Positions 1-8,082 of a DNA stretch of 64,000 nucleotides are shown here, one piece after another. The first letter of the stretch is position 1. Each line of letters begins with the position of its first letter. Source of the stretch: Azophilus sp965221755 (lineage in GTDB: Bacteria; Pseudomonadota; Gammaproteobacteria; Pseudomonadales; Azotimanducaceae). The position numbers and the translations under genes were made by a program. The notes beneath the pieces are model-generated. The model searched no databases. It was given only the letters and a program-made list of their open reading frames with translations, and had not been told where the DNA came from. The stretch is taken from the NCBI GenBank assembly GCA_965221755.1, contig OZ244921.1:3658001-3722000 (forward strand), in the 5' to 3' direction.

Positions 1-1
1 C

Positions 2-79
2 CTTGACGAGCTCGACGCCGCAGTGCCGCAGCTGGTCGAGGCCCGCAAGGCCAACATCGCCGCCGCCGAGGCGGACTGA
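2..79 (+). CDS. C-terminal end of an unidentified protein (5' cut by window)
   Basis: An open frame enters from the left edge and stops with TGA one base before the lptA start codon. The visible 25 residues are mostly Ala, Glu, Leu and Val (ends ARKANIAAAEAD) and look like a helical C-terminus. The one-base gap to lptA means the two genes are almost certainly cotranscribed. In many Proteobacteria lptC precedes lptA, but this tail is not recognisably LptC, so no function is assigned. Confidence 0.55.
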   Translation, partial: LDELDAAVPQLVEARKANIAAAEAD

Positions 80-80
80 C

Positions 81-554
81 ATGGCGCGGCGGCTGCTTTT
101 GGCGGTTCTGCCAGCTCTCGCCGGAGCGGCTTACGCCCAGCCCATCAACATTGAGGCCGGACACTTCGAGATGCTGCTTGCCGAAAACAAGGCAACCTAC
201 GTCGGCGGCGTCGTCGCCGTTCAGGGCGAACGCGAGATCCGCGCCGACCATCTGACCGTGTACTTCGACGAAGACAACGACGTGGTCTCCATGCTGGCCG
301 AAGGCGATCCGGCCACCCTGTCCGACCGCGCCGCCGAGCCGCCGATCACCGTAACGGGAGCGGCCTTGGACTATCACTTTGACGAGCAGCGGGTGCGCGT
401 CTCCGGGGGCGGCGCCTTGGTGCAGGGCGAGGACCGGCTGACGGCCGAGATCATCATCTACGACCTTGAGGCGGAACGCGCCGAAGCCTTCAGCAACAGC
501 GGCGGCCGCGTCCAGCTCACGCTGGAGCCAAAGGACAGCAACGAATCACGCTGA
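81..554 (+). CDS. lptA: Lipopolysaccharide transport periplasmic protein LptA (OstA-like)
   Basis: LptA bridges the inner- and outer-membrane Lpt complexes and carries lipopolysaccharide across the periplasm. The 157-residue product starts with a signal peptide (MARRLLLAVLPALAGAAYA, likely cleaved before QP). The mature part has the OstA beta-jellyroll pattern: an INIEA opening, a 'TYVGGVVAVQGEREIRADHL' strand pair and 'YDLEAERAEAF' near the end. The length suits LptA rather than LptC or LptD. A longer frame runs upstream, but the ATG at 81 directly before the signal peptide is the sensible start. lptB, the usual next gene, is not here: downstream is a remnant on the other strand. Identification rests on fold pattern and signal peptide. 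Confidence 0.8.
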   Translation: MARRLLLAVLPALAGAAYAQPINIEAGHFEMLLAENKATYVGGVVAVQGEREIRADHLTVYFDEDNDVVSMLAEGDPATLSDRAAEPPITVTGAALDYHFDEQRVRVSGGGALVQGEDRLTAEIIIYDLEAERAEAFSNSGGRVQLTLEPKDSNESR

Positions 555-573
555 GGGAATCGATGGCCCTCAC

Positions 574-864
574 TCAAAGCGATGGAAAAAAAGCCGAGCG
601 GCGCTGCCATTCGGGACGATGGACCGGCATGGTCATCTCGTAGGATGCAAGGCCCCGGTTGAGATTGATGGCAGCGGCGATCAGGGCATGGGGATCCGGC
701 GCGGCCTCGTGGGCGGTGGCCGGGACGGCTTTGGCTTGCGCCGCCACGCTGGCGCCCGTTGCCGGAAGTTGCGCCGACAACAAGCCCAGCAAGGGCCTCA
801 TGGCCAACGTCCAAAGTCGCGTGACGCCGCACCGTAAAATGGCTGATGCAAACCGGCGGCCCAC
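574..864 (-). pseudogene. N-terminal remnant of an outer-membrane lipoprotein-sorting (LolA-like) protein
   Basis: The minus-strand frame gives a signal-like N-terminus (LWTLAMRPLLGLLSAQLPATGASVAA). It is followed by 'LIAAAINLNRGLASYEMTM' and 'VHRPEWQRR', which resemble the start of LolA/RseB-fold outer membrane lipoprotein-sorting proteins, where the Ser-Tyr/Glu-Met-Thr-Met and His-Arg-Pro-x-Trp-x-Arg positions recur. The frame then ends abruptly (SAFFPSL, stop) after about 95 residues, whereas family members have 200 or more. The rest of the domain is absent downstream, where lptA ends convergently. It fills the stretch between lptA and the phosphatase gene. The family assignment is from memory of the motif and is moderate. 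Confidence 0.4.
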
Positions 865-880
865 GATGTCCTCGATCAGG

Positions 881-1714
881 TTAGGCCTGTGAATTCAACA
901 GCTTAAGCGCTTGGTCGTGCAAGGCCGCATCGCCGCTGGCGAGCACTTGGCCTCCCATGGCGGCATCGCCGCCGTCCCAAGCGGTCACTTGGCCTCCGGC
1001 GCCTTCGACGAGCGGAATCAGGGCTTGGATGTCGTAGGGGTTCAGGCCGGTCTCCACAGCGAGGTCCACATGTCCCATGGCCAACATGGCGAAGTGGTAG
1101 CAGTCGCCGCCGTAGCGGGTCATCCGGACTTGGGTGGCCAAAGCGCCAAACCCGGCGGCTTCCGCCCCCGGACGGAACAGCTCCGGGCTGGTCGTGGCCA
1201 AGGTCGCCGAGCCAAGGTTTGGGCAGGCCCGCACCGCCAGCGGCCTTTGACGCCCGGCGCGCTGGTATCCGGCCCGTTCGCCATCGCCCCAGAACGTCTC
1301 GTCCACGAACGGTTGACGCAGCACCCCGATGATCGGCCGCTTGCCGTCGAACAGGGCCAGCAGAAGGCCCCAGTGCAGCAGGCCGGCGGCGAAGCCCCGA
1401 GTGCCGTCGATCGGATCGATCACCCAGGTCAGGCCGCTGCCCGGCTGGTGCCCGAACTCCTCGCCGTACAGGCCGTGCGCGGGCCAAGCCGTGCCGATGG
1501 CCGCCCGCAGCGACCGCTCGCAGGCGCGGTCGGCCTCGGTGACCGGATCAAAGGCGTCCTCGCCGCCCTTGTCGTCCACCCGCATCGGCCCCCGAAACCA
1601 GCGCAACGCCTGCTGACCGGCCTCCTCAGCCGCTTGACGGGCAAACGCAAGCAGCGACGCGCGCTCGGCGGCGGAGACCGGAACCGGGGTAGTGAGTTGA
1701 AGACGGCCAGCCAT
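881..1714 (-). CDS. Inositol monophosphatase family protein (HisN-like histidinol-phosphatase)
   Basis: A Mg2+-dependent phosphomonoesterase of the inositol monophosphatase superfamily. The 277-residue product shows the full metal-site signature: DPVTEAD (around residues 55-62), GEEFG, WVIDPIDGTRGF and, near the C-terminus, GGDCYHFAMLAMGHVDL followed by NPYDIQALIPLVEGAGG. The pattern and length resemble HisN-type histidinol-phosphatases of Actinobacteria and Proteobacteria, but inositol-1-phosphatase cannot be excluded from sequence alone. An ATG 33 bases upstream exists in the same frame; the ATG at 1714 starts the normal family N-terminus. The gene stands alone on the minus strand, with a palindromic repeat directly upstream. 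Confidence 0.82.
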   Translation of the reverse strand: MAGRLQLTTPVPVSAAERASLLAFARQAAEEAGQQALRWFRGPMRVDDKGGEDAFDPVTEADRACERSLRAAIGTAWPAHGLYGEEFGHQPGSGLTWVIDPIDGTRGFAAGLLHWGLLLALFDGKRPIIGVLRQPFVDETFWGDGERAGYQRAGRQRPLAVRACPNLGSATLATTSPELFRPGAEAAGFGALATQVRMTRYGGDCYHFAMLAMGHVDLAVETGLNPYDIQALIPLVEGAGGQVTAWDGGDAAMGGQVLASGDAALHDQALKLLNSQA

Positions 1715-1749
1715 CAAGTCATTATCCACGATCACGGCTCGGAGCACTT

Positions 1750-1895
1750 GCGCACCCGCTTCGCGGGTGCGTTTGAGTTTCGCTTGCCGCGAAACCCTGC
1801 GCTGTGAGGGCTAAGAGACGTTTCGGAACCTGACCCACGCTTGGGTAGCGGAGTTTCGCGCAGCGAAACTCCATCCGCGACCGTCAGGTCGCGCG
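1750..1895. repeat. Dispersed palindromic repeat, copy 1
   Basis: Contains the hairpin CGCACCCGCTTCGCGGGTGCG, a GTTTCGC..GCGAAA hairpin, a CGGAACCTGACCCACGC linker, a second GGAGTTTCGCGCAGCGAAACTCC hairpin and the terminal GCGACCGTCAGGTCGC hairpin. The same modules recur in other intergenic regions of the window, in both orientations. Confidence 0.75.
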
Positions 1896-1959
1896 GCATC
1901 GGCAAAAGCTTGCATGCGGGATGCGGGGACATGGCCCAATTTCCAAACGAGGAGGCGAA

Positions 1960-3144
1960 TTGACAGCCAGCAACCGCAGGGCGCGCGTTCTGAGGGGCAT
2001 CGACGCCATTGATGCCGACGCTTGGAACGGCTGCGCCAATCCGCCAGGGGCGGCTTTCAATCCGTTCCTTTCCCATGCGTTTCTCCACGCCCTTGAAGCC
2101 AGCGGCAGCGCCACCGAACGCACTGGCTGGCAGCCCTTCCACTTGGCGCTGAGCGAGGGCGAGCGGGTCGTTGGCTGCGTGCCCCTGTACCTCAAGGGAC
2201 ACTCCCAAGGCGAGTACGTCTTCGACCATGCCTGGGCCGAGGCGCTGCACCGCGCCGGCGGCCGCTACTACCCCAAGCTGCTGTCCAGCATTCCCTTCAC
2301 GCCTGCCACCGGACGCCGCCTGCTCTGCGCCGACCGGGACGCGGAGACCGAGGGGCAACTGCTCGACGCCTGCGCCGCGCTCGCCGAGCAGGTCGAGGTC
2401 TCATCGCTGCACATCACCTTCCTGCCCGAACGGCAATGGCGCTCGGCCGGCCAGCACGGCTACCTGCGGCGCATGGATCAGCAATTTCACTGGCACAACG
2501 CCAACTACGCCAGCTTCGAGGGCTTTTTGGCCGATCTGTCCTCCAAGAAGCGCAAGAACCTAAGACGCGAGCGGCGTGAGGCCCTGGCGGGCGGCATCAG
2601 CATCGAGTGGGTGACGGGCGCCGACCTGACGGAAGCCCACTGGGACGCCTTCCACGAATTCTACATGGACACCGGCGCCCGCAAGTGGGGCTCGCCCTAC
2701 CTGACCCGGCGCTTCTTCAGCCTGATCAACGAAACCCTGGCGGACCGCATCCTGCTGGTGATGTGCAAACGCAACGGCCGCTACATCGCCGGCGCCCTGA
2801 ACTTCATCGGCGACGATGCGCTCTACGGGCGCAACTGGGGGTGCGTCGAGGACCACCGCTTCCTGCACTTTGAAGCCTGCTACTACCAAGCCATCGACTA
2901 TGCCATCGCCAACGGCCTGGCTCGGGTCGAAGCGGGCGCCCAAGGCCCGCACAAGGTGGTTCGGGGCTACCTGCCCCAAGCCACCTACAGCGCCCACTGG
3001 ATTCGGGAGCCGGGCTTTCGCAACGCGGTGGCCTGCTTCCTGGATGCTGAACGCAGCCACGTCTCCCAGGACATCGACTGGATCGAGCGGCGCAGCCCCT
3101 TCAAGGCGGGCATTGACCTGAGCGCCATTCGGGGCGGCGCGTAG
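1960..3144 (+). CDS. DUF482 / peptidogalycan-biosynthesis-like GNAT acyltransferase
   Basis: A FemAB-like double-GNAT protein of the DUF482 family (COG3146); the exact acceptor is unknown. Visible family marks are 'FNPFLSHAFLHALEASG' near the N-terminus, 'HITFLPERQW', 'SKKRKNLRRERREA', and 'FYMDTGARKWGSPYLTRRFF' with 'IAGALNFIGDDALYGRNWG' and 'HFEACYYQAIDYAI' in the C-terminal half. It is about 394 residues, normal for the family. The start is taken as TTG at 1960 because a strong GGAGG lies just before it (about 1951-1955); the ATG at 1921 lacks such a site. The gene is preceded by palindromic repeat copy 1 and followed by another repeat. Confidence 0.8.
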   Translation: MTASNRRARVLRGIDAIDADAWNGCANPPGAAFNPFLSHAFLHALEASGSATERTGWQPFHLALSEGERVVGCVPLYLKGHSQGEYVFDHAWAEALHRAGGRYYPKLLSSIPFTPATGRRLLCADRDAETEGQLLDACAALAEQVEVSSLHITFLPERQWRSAGQHGYLRRMDQQFHWHNANYASFEGFLADLSSKKRKNLRRERREALAGGISIEWVTGADLTEAHWDAFHEFYMDTGARKWGSPYLTRRFFSLINETLADRILLVMCKRNGRYIAGALNFIGDDALYGRNWGCVEDHRFLHFEACYYQAIDYAIANGLARVEAGAQGPHKVVRGYLPQATYSAHWIREPGFRNAVACFLDAERSHVSQDIDWIERRSPFKAGIDLSAIRGGA

Positions 3145-3149
3145 CCTGC

Positions 3150-3228
3150 GCTTCGCCTGCGGCGAAGCGTTCGAGTTGCTGCGCAACTGCGCGAGCAAGC
3201 TCGCGTTCGAGTTGCTGCGCAACTCGGC
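3150..3228. repeat. Palindromic repeat of a second type (GTTGCTGCGCAAC hairpins)
   Basis: Holds CTTCGCCTGCGGCGAAG, then two copies of TTCGAGTTGCTGCGCAACT separated by a GCGAGCAAGCTCGC hairpin. The same GAGTTGCTGCGCAACTC palindrome appears inverted at about 35125-35150, and a relative (AAGTTGCGAAGCAACTT) at about 31222-31238. It lies between two convergent genes and could also act as a transcription terminator. Confidence 0.6.
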
Positions 3229-3268
3229 ATTTGGGGGGAAGGGTCGAGCTGGCGACCCGGCCGGCAAC

Positions 3269-4129
3269 CTAGTCAGGGGACGGGTCGGCCAGCAAGGGCC
3301 GCAGCCGGTTCAAGTAGGCCTTGAGCCGGCGCGCGTTATCCGGGCCCATGCGCAGCACCTGCTTTTGCAAGCCGCCCAAGGACTCAAGGCGGGGGTCCGC
3401 GTGCCGGTAAAGGACCTTCGGCTGCACCAGCTCAATGTCGGCGCCTTCAACGGGTTCGGGAACCGCCAAAATCCGATCCATGGCGGCGGCGATGGCCGCT
3501 TGCGGGCCATCGGAGTGGCCCAATTCGCCCAAAGCCTCGCCCAGCAGCGGCTCCAGCCATCGAATGCAGCCAGCCAAGCGCTCCGGGTCAATGGCCTCCA
3601 ACTGATCCAAGTAGGGGTCAAAGCGCGGGTAGCCGGACTCATTCATGAGCAGGCGCTCGCCGTCCTGACGCACCGGAAACCCGCTCAATGGCGGCAGCAG
3701 CCCGCCCCGCTTGGGCGGCAGCTCGCCGCGGCTGGCGTTCTCGATCACGACGGCCGCGCGGCGCACCAAATTGTCGGCCGCCGCCCAAGCCAACGGCAAG
3801 CAAGCGGGGATGGTTTGCGCTCGCACGAAGGCATCGCTCCCATCAAGCGGCGGCAAGGCCGGGCGCTCGACCATCGGCGCCTGCGGGGGTTCGTCAGCGC
3901 GCCCATCGACCGCCGGCGCAGCCTTCATGGCCGGCACTGCCTCGCCCATGTCCGGCACCGGCGCGGGCGGTTGGCGGGGTTCATCGGTGACGGGCAGGGG
4001 CTGCAAGGGTTCATGCCCACCATCAAGCAGCGGCGGCTCGCCGGGCGGCCAGAAGCGCAGCGCAAGCAAAATCACGGCCACCAGCGCAGCGCCAATGCAG
4101 AGACTCGCCAAAACACGGGGGTTGTTCAT
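3269..4129 (-). CDS. DUF3014 domain-containing membrane-anchored protein
   Basis: A 286-residue protein with one N-terminal transmembrane helix (residues about 8-26, CIGAALVAVILLALRFW), a Pro-rich periplasmic linker (about 28-95) and a C-terminal globular part with 'NLVRRAAVVIENASRGELPPKR', 'SGYPRFDPYLDQLEAIDP' and 'DIELVQPKVLYRHADPRLESL'. These are typical of DUF3014, whose function is not established. The ATG at 4129 begins the membrane helix; the longer frame upstream lacks coding character. It is divergent from the methyltransferase gene, with about 147 bp between the starts. Confidence 0.8.
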   Translation of the reverse strand: MNNPRVLASLCIGAALVAVILLALRFWPPGEPPLLDGGHEPLQPLPVTDEPRQPPAPVPDMGEAVPAMKAAPAVDGRADEPPQAPMVERPALPPLDGSDAFVRAQTIPACLPLAWAAADNLVRRAAVVIENASRGELPPKRGGLLPPLSGFPVRQDGERLLMNESGYPRFDPYLDQLEAIDPERLAGCIRWLEPLLGEALGELGHSDGPQAAIAAAMDRILAVPEPVEGADIELVQPKVLYRHADPRLESLGGLQKQVLRMGPDNARRLKAYLNRLRPLLADPSPD

Positions 4130-4241
4130 GGTCGAAGCGGGTTGTCTTGCCGTGCAAACTACTGAAATTCGGCGGCGCAGGCAAATCGAGCAGGCAGCCG
4201 ACCCCAAGCCTCCGCAATCCCGCCCATGACGCTGCAAACCC

Positions 4242-4268
4242 CTGACCGCCGGACTGAATGCTTATAAT
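4242..4268 (+). promoter_or_regulatory. Sigma70-type promoter for the methyltransferase gene
   Basis: A perfect -10 hexamer TATAAT (4263-4268) is preceded by CTGACC (4242-4247), a fair -35 at 15 bp spacing. The predicted transcription start falls only a base or two from the ATG at 4277, so the transcript would be leaderless or nearly so. No Shine-Dalgarno is visible before that ATG. Confidence 0.5.
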
Positions 4269-4276
4269 CGCCGGCC

Positions 4277-4891
4277 ATGAGCAAAGCGGACCAGACGCGG
4301 TGGGACAAGCGCTATCGGGCCGGAGCCTTCGCCAAACGCACCCACCCGAGCGCCCTGCTGGAGGCTTGGATCAGCCGGCTGCCGTCCAGCTGCGGATGCC
4401 GCCGCGGCCGCGCTCTGGACCTAGCCTGCGGCGCCGGCCGCAACAGCCTGTTTCTGGCCCGCCACGGATTCGAGGCAACGGGCATTGACGTCTCAAGCGA
4501 AGCCCTCAAGCGGGCCGCCGCCAGCGCCGAGCGGGAAGGCTTGGCAGTGACTTGGGTGCGGCATGACTTGGACGACGGCCTTGCCCTGCCCGGCCCATTC
4601 GACGTGGTTTGCCTGTTCCGCTATCTCAATGCGGACGTCATTCGACAATTGCCCAGCCTGCTGGCGCCCGGCGGCATCTTGATGGTCGAGGAGCACTTGG
4701 CAACCGACCAGCCCGTCGTCGGCCCGTCCAACCCCGCGTTCCGCGTCCAGCCCGGCGAACTGCGCCGTCTGTTGCCGGGGCTTGAGGTCCTCCACCAAGA
4801 GGAGGCGGTCATCGCCGACCCGGACGGCAGGCCGGCGTCAATTGCGAGGCTGGTCGGCTCACTGGCCGACGCACGATGGACGGGCTGCTGA
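4277..4891 (+). CDS. Class I SAM-dependent methyltransferase (TehB-like)
   Basis: A 204-residue Rossmann-fold methyltransferase. Motif I is LDLACGAGRNSLFLARHGF (residues about 45-63), followed by the acidic ribose-binding end GIDVS, motif II/III region 'VRHDLDDGLALPGPFDVVCLFRYLNADV', and 'LLAPGGILMVEEH'. It resembles small TehB/UbiE-like enzymes; the substrate cannot be told from sequence. Start at 4277 fits family N-termini (MSKADQTRWDKRYRAG). The promoter just upstream suggests its own, possibly leaderless, transcript. A palindromic repeat follows the stop. Confidence 0.85.
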   Translation: MSKADQTRWDKRYRAGAFAKRTHPSALLEAWISRLPSSCGCRRGRALDLACGAGRNSLFLARHGFEATGIDVSSEALKRAAASAEREGLAVTWVRHDLDDGLALPGPFDVVCLFRYLNADVIRQLPSLLAPGGILMVEEHLATDQPVVGPSNPAFRVQPGELRRLLPGLEVLHQEEAVIADPDGRPASIARLVGSLADARWTGC

Positions 4892-4929
4892 CCAACAGGA
4901 GCCCAAACCGCTTCGGCGAGGCTGGTACA

Positions 4930-5022
4930 TGTGCGGGCTCAGAAACATACCGGAATCTGATCCAAGCGACGAGCGCGGAGTTTCGCGCCAGCGAAACTCC
5001 ATCCGCGACCGTCAGGTCGCGC
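4930..5022. repeat. Dispersed palindromic repeat, copy 2
   Basis: Reads TGTGCGGGCTCAGAAACATA, CCGGAATCTGATCC, then the hairpins GGAGTTTCGCGCCAGCGAAACTCC and CGCGACCGTCAGGTCGCG. It is the inverse orientation of the copies at 22.8, 26.0 and 56.1 kb. Confidence 0.75.
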
Positions 5023-5078
5023 ATTGCAATCCAAGGTTCGGCGCGGCTAAATGAAGCCCTTGCGCCAGTGAGACCGCC

Positions 5079-5897
5079 ATGCCCTCCCCGTCCAAACCCT
5101 ACCAAGGCTACGAACGACTGAAGTTCGACCATCCCGCCGACCGCATTCTGCGCATCACCATCAGCAGGCCGGAAAAACACAACGCCTTGGACAGCATCGG
5201 CCACCGCGAACTGACCTACGTTTGGCGCGAGGTGGACGCTGATGAGGGCATCGACTGCGTGGTGCTCACCGGCGAGGGCAAGGCGTTCTCCGCCGGCGGC
5301 GACTTCGACATGATCGAACGGATGACCGCCGACTACCGCACCTTGGCCAACACTTGGAAGGAGGCCAAGGACTTGGTGTACAACCTCATCAACTGCGGCA
5401 AGCCGACCATCTCCTCAATCAATGGCCCGGCGGTGGGCGCAGGCCTGGTGGCGGCTCTGCTGTGCGACATCTCCATCGCCGCCAAATCGGTGTTCATCAC
5501 GGACGGCCACACCCGCCTGGGCGTCGCCGCCGGCGACCACGCCGTCATCCTCTGGCCACTGCTCTGCGGCATGGCCAAGGCCAAATACTACTTGATGACC
5601 TGCGACCGGATGCCCGCCGAGGAGGCCGAGCGGGTCGGCCTGCTGTCCATGTGCGTCGAGGACGGCGAACTTGAGGCCAAGACCATGGAGGTGGCCGCCA
5701 AGATCGCCAACGGCGCGCCCAACGCCATCCGCTGGACCAAGTACGCCCTCAACAACTGGCTGCGGATGGCCGGACCCAGCTTCGACGCCTCCACGGCCTT
5801 GGAAATGCTCGGCTTCCTCGGGCCTGAAGGCCGGGAGGGGCTAAAGGCCCTCCAGGAGAAGCGGGCGCCGAACTTTCCGAAGGGCTCACCGGTCTAA
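5079..5897 (+). CDS. Enoyl-CoA hydratase/isomerase family protein
   Basis: A crotonase-fold enzyme, 272 residues. The first oxyanion-hole motif is GEGKAFSAGGDF (residues about 65-76) and the second is INGPAVGAGLVAALLCD (about 113-129). The following 'FITDGHTRLGVAAGDHAVILWPLLCGMAKAKYY' segment is characteristic of a crotonase subgroup that lacks the usual catalytic Glu pair of classical enoyl-CoA hydratase, so the reaction (hydration, isomerisation or other) is uncertain. The start ATG follows a weak GTGAG. The gene stands alone, bounded on both sides by palindromic repeats. Confidence 0.85.
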   Translation: MPSPSKPYQGYERLKFDHPADRILRITISRPEKHNALDSIGHRELTYVWREVDADEGIDCVVLTGEGKAFSAGGDFDMIERMTADYRTLANTWKEAKDLVYNLINCGKPTISSINGPAVGAGLVAALLCDISIAAKSVFITDGHTRLGVAAGDHAVILWPLLCGMAKAKYYLMTCDRMPAEEAERVGLLSMCVEDGELEAKTMEVAAKIANGAPNAIRWTKYALNNWLRMAGPSFDASTALEMLGFLGPEGREGLKALQEKRAPNFPKGSPV

Positions 5898-5939
5898 CCG
5901 TGCAAATGCGCAAGCCCGCGCAGGCCCATGTTCGGTTCA

Positions 5940-6038
5940 TGCGCACCCGCTTCGCGGGGTGCGTTGAAGTTTCGCTTACCGCGAAACTCCGCGCTCTTGG
6001 CCTGGGTCAGTCTCCGATGGGTTTCTGAACCAGCACAG
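5940..6038. repeat. Dispersed palindromic repeat, copy 3
   Basis: Contains GCGCACCCGCTTCGCGGGGTGCG, the GTTTCGCTTACCGCGAAACTCCGCGC hairpin, GGGTCAG and GTTTCTGAACCAGCACA. This is the module order of the other copies, without the CGACC..GGTCG hairpin. Confidence 0.7.
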
Positions 6039-6163
6039 TTCAACACCCCTTGGCTCGACGGCACGACGTCGGAGCGGCGTAAAATGGAGACGGAGGGACG
6101 TTCAATGCGGCAAGTGAATGCGGGCAAACGGCCGGCTGCAGCGTTCAGCAGCAGGCCCTGATC

Positions 6164-7885
6164 ATGCCCGACGCGCAGCAGCCCCCCTCCACCCTGCCCC
6201 GAATGCTGGTGCTGGGCATCGCTTTCGGGCAAGGCATCGCGCTCTTCCTGCTCTGGCGGGCGCTGGCCAACAACGTCTGGCCCAGCCAAACGCCACTCAT
6301 CAACTTCCCGCTGTGGACGCTGGCGATCGCCAGCCCCACCATGCTGCTGCTTTGCCTCAACCGGGAAAACCTGCCCCGAAGCCTCAAGGCCGTAGGGGCC
6401 TTCTCCGCGGTGCTGGCGGCAGCCGCTCTGTACGTGGGCTGGCAGGCTTCGCCTTGGGGCGAGTTCCCCATTGGCCCGCTGTTGACGGCTTACGTCATCA
6501 CCATGCTAATCGCCTGCTTCAAGGGGCTGATGTACTGCCAGCTGTGGATTGGAAAAGCCTCCCTCGACTATGGGGCCTTGTTCACCCATTCCTGGCGCAA
6601 CTTCCTGGTGGCCGCCTTCTCGGCGCTGCTCACCGGCGGCGTTGCCGTGATCCTGGTCCTTTGGGGCAACCTGTTTTCCGCCATCGGCATCGGCTGGTTC
6701 AAGGCGTTGTTCGAAAACGATTGGTTCCTCTTTCCGGTGCTGGCGAGCGCTTTTGGGGTGGGGGTGCTGATCTTCCGGCAGCTGGTGGGGGTCATCGACG
6801 GCGTCGCCAAGCTGCTCGAAGGCCTCATGCGGCTGCTGCTGCCCCTGACGGCCTTGGTGTTGGCCATCTTTCTCGGCGCGTTGCCCTTCACCGGCCTTCA
6901 GCCCTTGTGGGAGACCGGCAGCGGCACGGCCCTGCTGCTGTGGCTCAGCGCGTTCATGCTCTTCTTCGTCAACGCGGTTTACCAAACGGGCGACGGCTCG
7001 CCCTATCCGCCTTGGACGCATCGAGCCCTGTCGGCCACCTTGGTGCTTCTGCCCGTCGTCTCCGCCTTGGCGCTCTACGGATTGGCCTTGCGCATCGATG
7101 AGTACGGATGGACCGTGCAGCGCTGCTGGGCCTTCACCGTTTTGGCGCTGTCGGCGCTTTTCGCGCTCGGGTACGCCGGGTGCGTCATGCGCTGGCGCTG
7201 GGCGTGGCCAAGCCGCCTCGGCCGGGCGAACACGGCCATGGGATGGCTGGTGCTCGCGGTCATGATGCTGGTGAACAGCCCCCTGCTCGACTTTCGCGCC
7301 ATCGCCCTGGCCAGCCAGATGCAGCGGGTCGAAGCGGGCGAGGTGGATCTGCGCGACTTCGATTTCTCCTACGTCAGACGGCACCTCGCCCGGCCGGGCC
7401 ATCTCCGGCTGCAGGCTCTCATCGCCGAGCACGAAACCTCAGATCCGGAACTGGCGCGGATCATCAAAGCCACGGAGCGCCGCCGCCGCAGCGGCCAGAC
7501 CTTTGATGAGCTCTGGGCGCGCCTGAACCATCGGCCGGCGCCGTTCGAGCCGCCAGCGGGGCTTCGCGAGGCGGCCAGCGCCACCGTCTTTGGCCGCGTG
7601 CCGCAGCGGCACGCCAACCCGACGCTGATCCGCATCGACCTCGACGAGGACGGCGACTTCGAGTACGTGCTCCTCTCCCAGCACCGCGACAACGACGACT
7701 TGGTGGAGGCCGAGCTTTTCTTCCGCGAAGGCGACGCTTGGAATAACCGGGCGCTCACCAGCCGGGGCAGGCCGGATGACGTTGACGTCACCGCATCGCT
7801 GCGCGAAGGCGAGATCAAACGGGCGGAGCCCCAATTCAAGGATCTCAAGCTGGGGGAGTTGAGGTTTCATCAAGTGTTTTTTTGA
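6164..7885 (+). CDS. DUF4153 polytopic inner-membrane protein
   Basis: A 573-residue integral membrane protein of the DUF4153 family (function unknown). About ten hydrophobic helices fill residues ~14-385, e.g. 'MLVLGIAFGQGIALFLLW', 'FLVAAFSALLTGGVAVILVLW', 'LTALVLAIFLGALPF', 'TALLLWLSAFMLFFVNAVY' and 'AMGWLVLAVMMLVNSPLLDF'. A soluble tail of about 180 residues follows. It includes 'LRDFDFSYVRRHLARPGHLRLQAL' and a calcium-loop-like stretch 'IRIDLDEDGDFEYVLLS' that is common in this family. The ATG at 6164 gives the expected short cytoplasmic N-terminus. No partner genes are adjacent. Confidence 0.82.
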   Translation: MPDAQQPPSTLPRMLVLGIAFGQGIALFLLWRALANNVWPSQTPLINFPLWTLAIASPTMLLLCLNRENLPRSLKAVGAFSAVLAAAALYVGWQASPWGEFPIGPLLTAYVITMLIACFKGLMYCQLWIGKASLDYGALFTHSWRNFLVAAFSALLTGGVAVILVLWGNLFSAIGIGWFKALFENDWFLFPVLASAFGVGVLIFRQLVGVIDGVAKLLEGLMRLLLPLTALVLAIFLGALPFTGLQPLWETGSGTALLLWLSAFMLFFVNAVYQTGDGSPYPPWTHRALSATLVLLPVVSALALYGLALRIDEYGWTVQRCWAFTVLALSALFALGYAGCVMRWRWAWPSRLGRANTAMGWLVLAVMMLVNSPLLDFRAIALASQMQRVEAGEVDLRDFDFSYVRRHLARPGHLRLQALIAEHETSDPELARIIKATERRRRSGQTFDELWARLNHRPAPFEPPAGLREAASATVFGRVPQRHANPTLIRIDLDEDGDFEYVLLSQHRDNDDLVEAELFFREGDAWNNRALTSRGRPDDVDVTASLREGEIKRAEPQFKDLKLGELRFHQVFF

Positions 7886-7911
7886 GTTCGGCCCGAGCGG
7901 GCAAAAGCCGA

Positions 7912-8082
7912 AATTGGCCCAAACAACGATCTTAGCCAGCAGATGCCAACCCTTGAGCTCGATGCCCATGAGGACATTGCCATCCGATGCTCGACGAAGC
8001 ACGTCGGGAAACGGCCCAGCCGACTTCCGTGTTCCAAAACCACAGCGTCGTGCCCGCCGGTGAACGTTCACTCCAGGCGCCA
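7912..8082 (-). pseudogene. Possible remnant of a PD-(D/E)XK-type restriction-like protein
   Basis: On the minus strand this segment can encode 'PFPDVLRRASDGNVLMGIELKGWHLLAKIVVWANFGF'. The 'M-x-I-E-L-K-G-W-x-L-L-x-K' run resembles the Glu-x-Lys core of a family of restriction-like endonucleases. No intact frame with a plausible start surrounds it, and its upstream side is cut by the MITE-like element. Confidence is low; it may be chance. Confidence 0.25.

Noticed and set aside
1732..2358. Recurring peptide (beginning RDLTVADGVSL) seen in several frames as a possible small gene family
   Set aside because: It is the translation of the dispersed palindromic repeat. The copies differ in frame and length and lack consistent starts or ribosome sites.
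6506..7432. A 308-codon minus-strand frame opposite the DUF4153 gene
   Set aside because: Gln/His/Glu-rich translation typical of antisense to a membrane protein; the sense frame has clear transmembrane helices.
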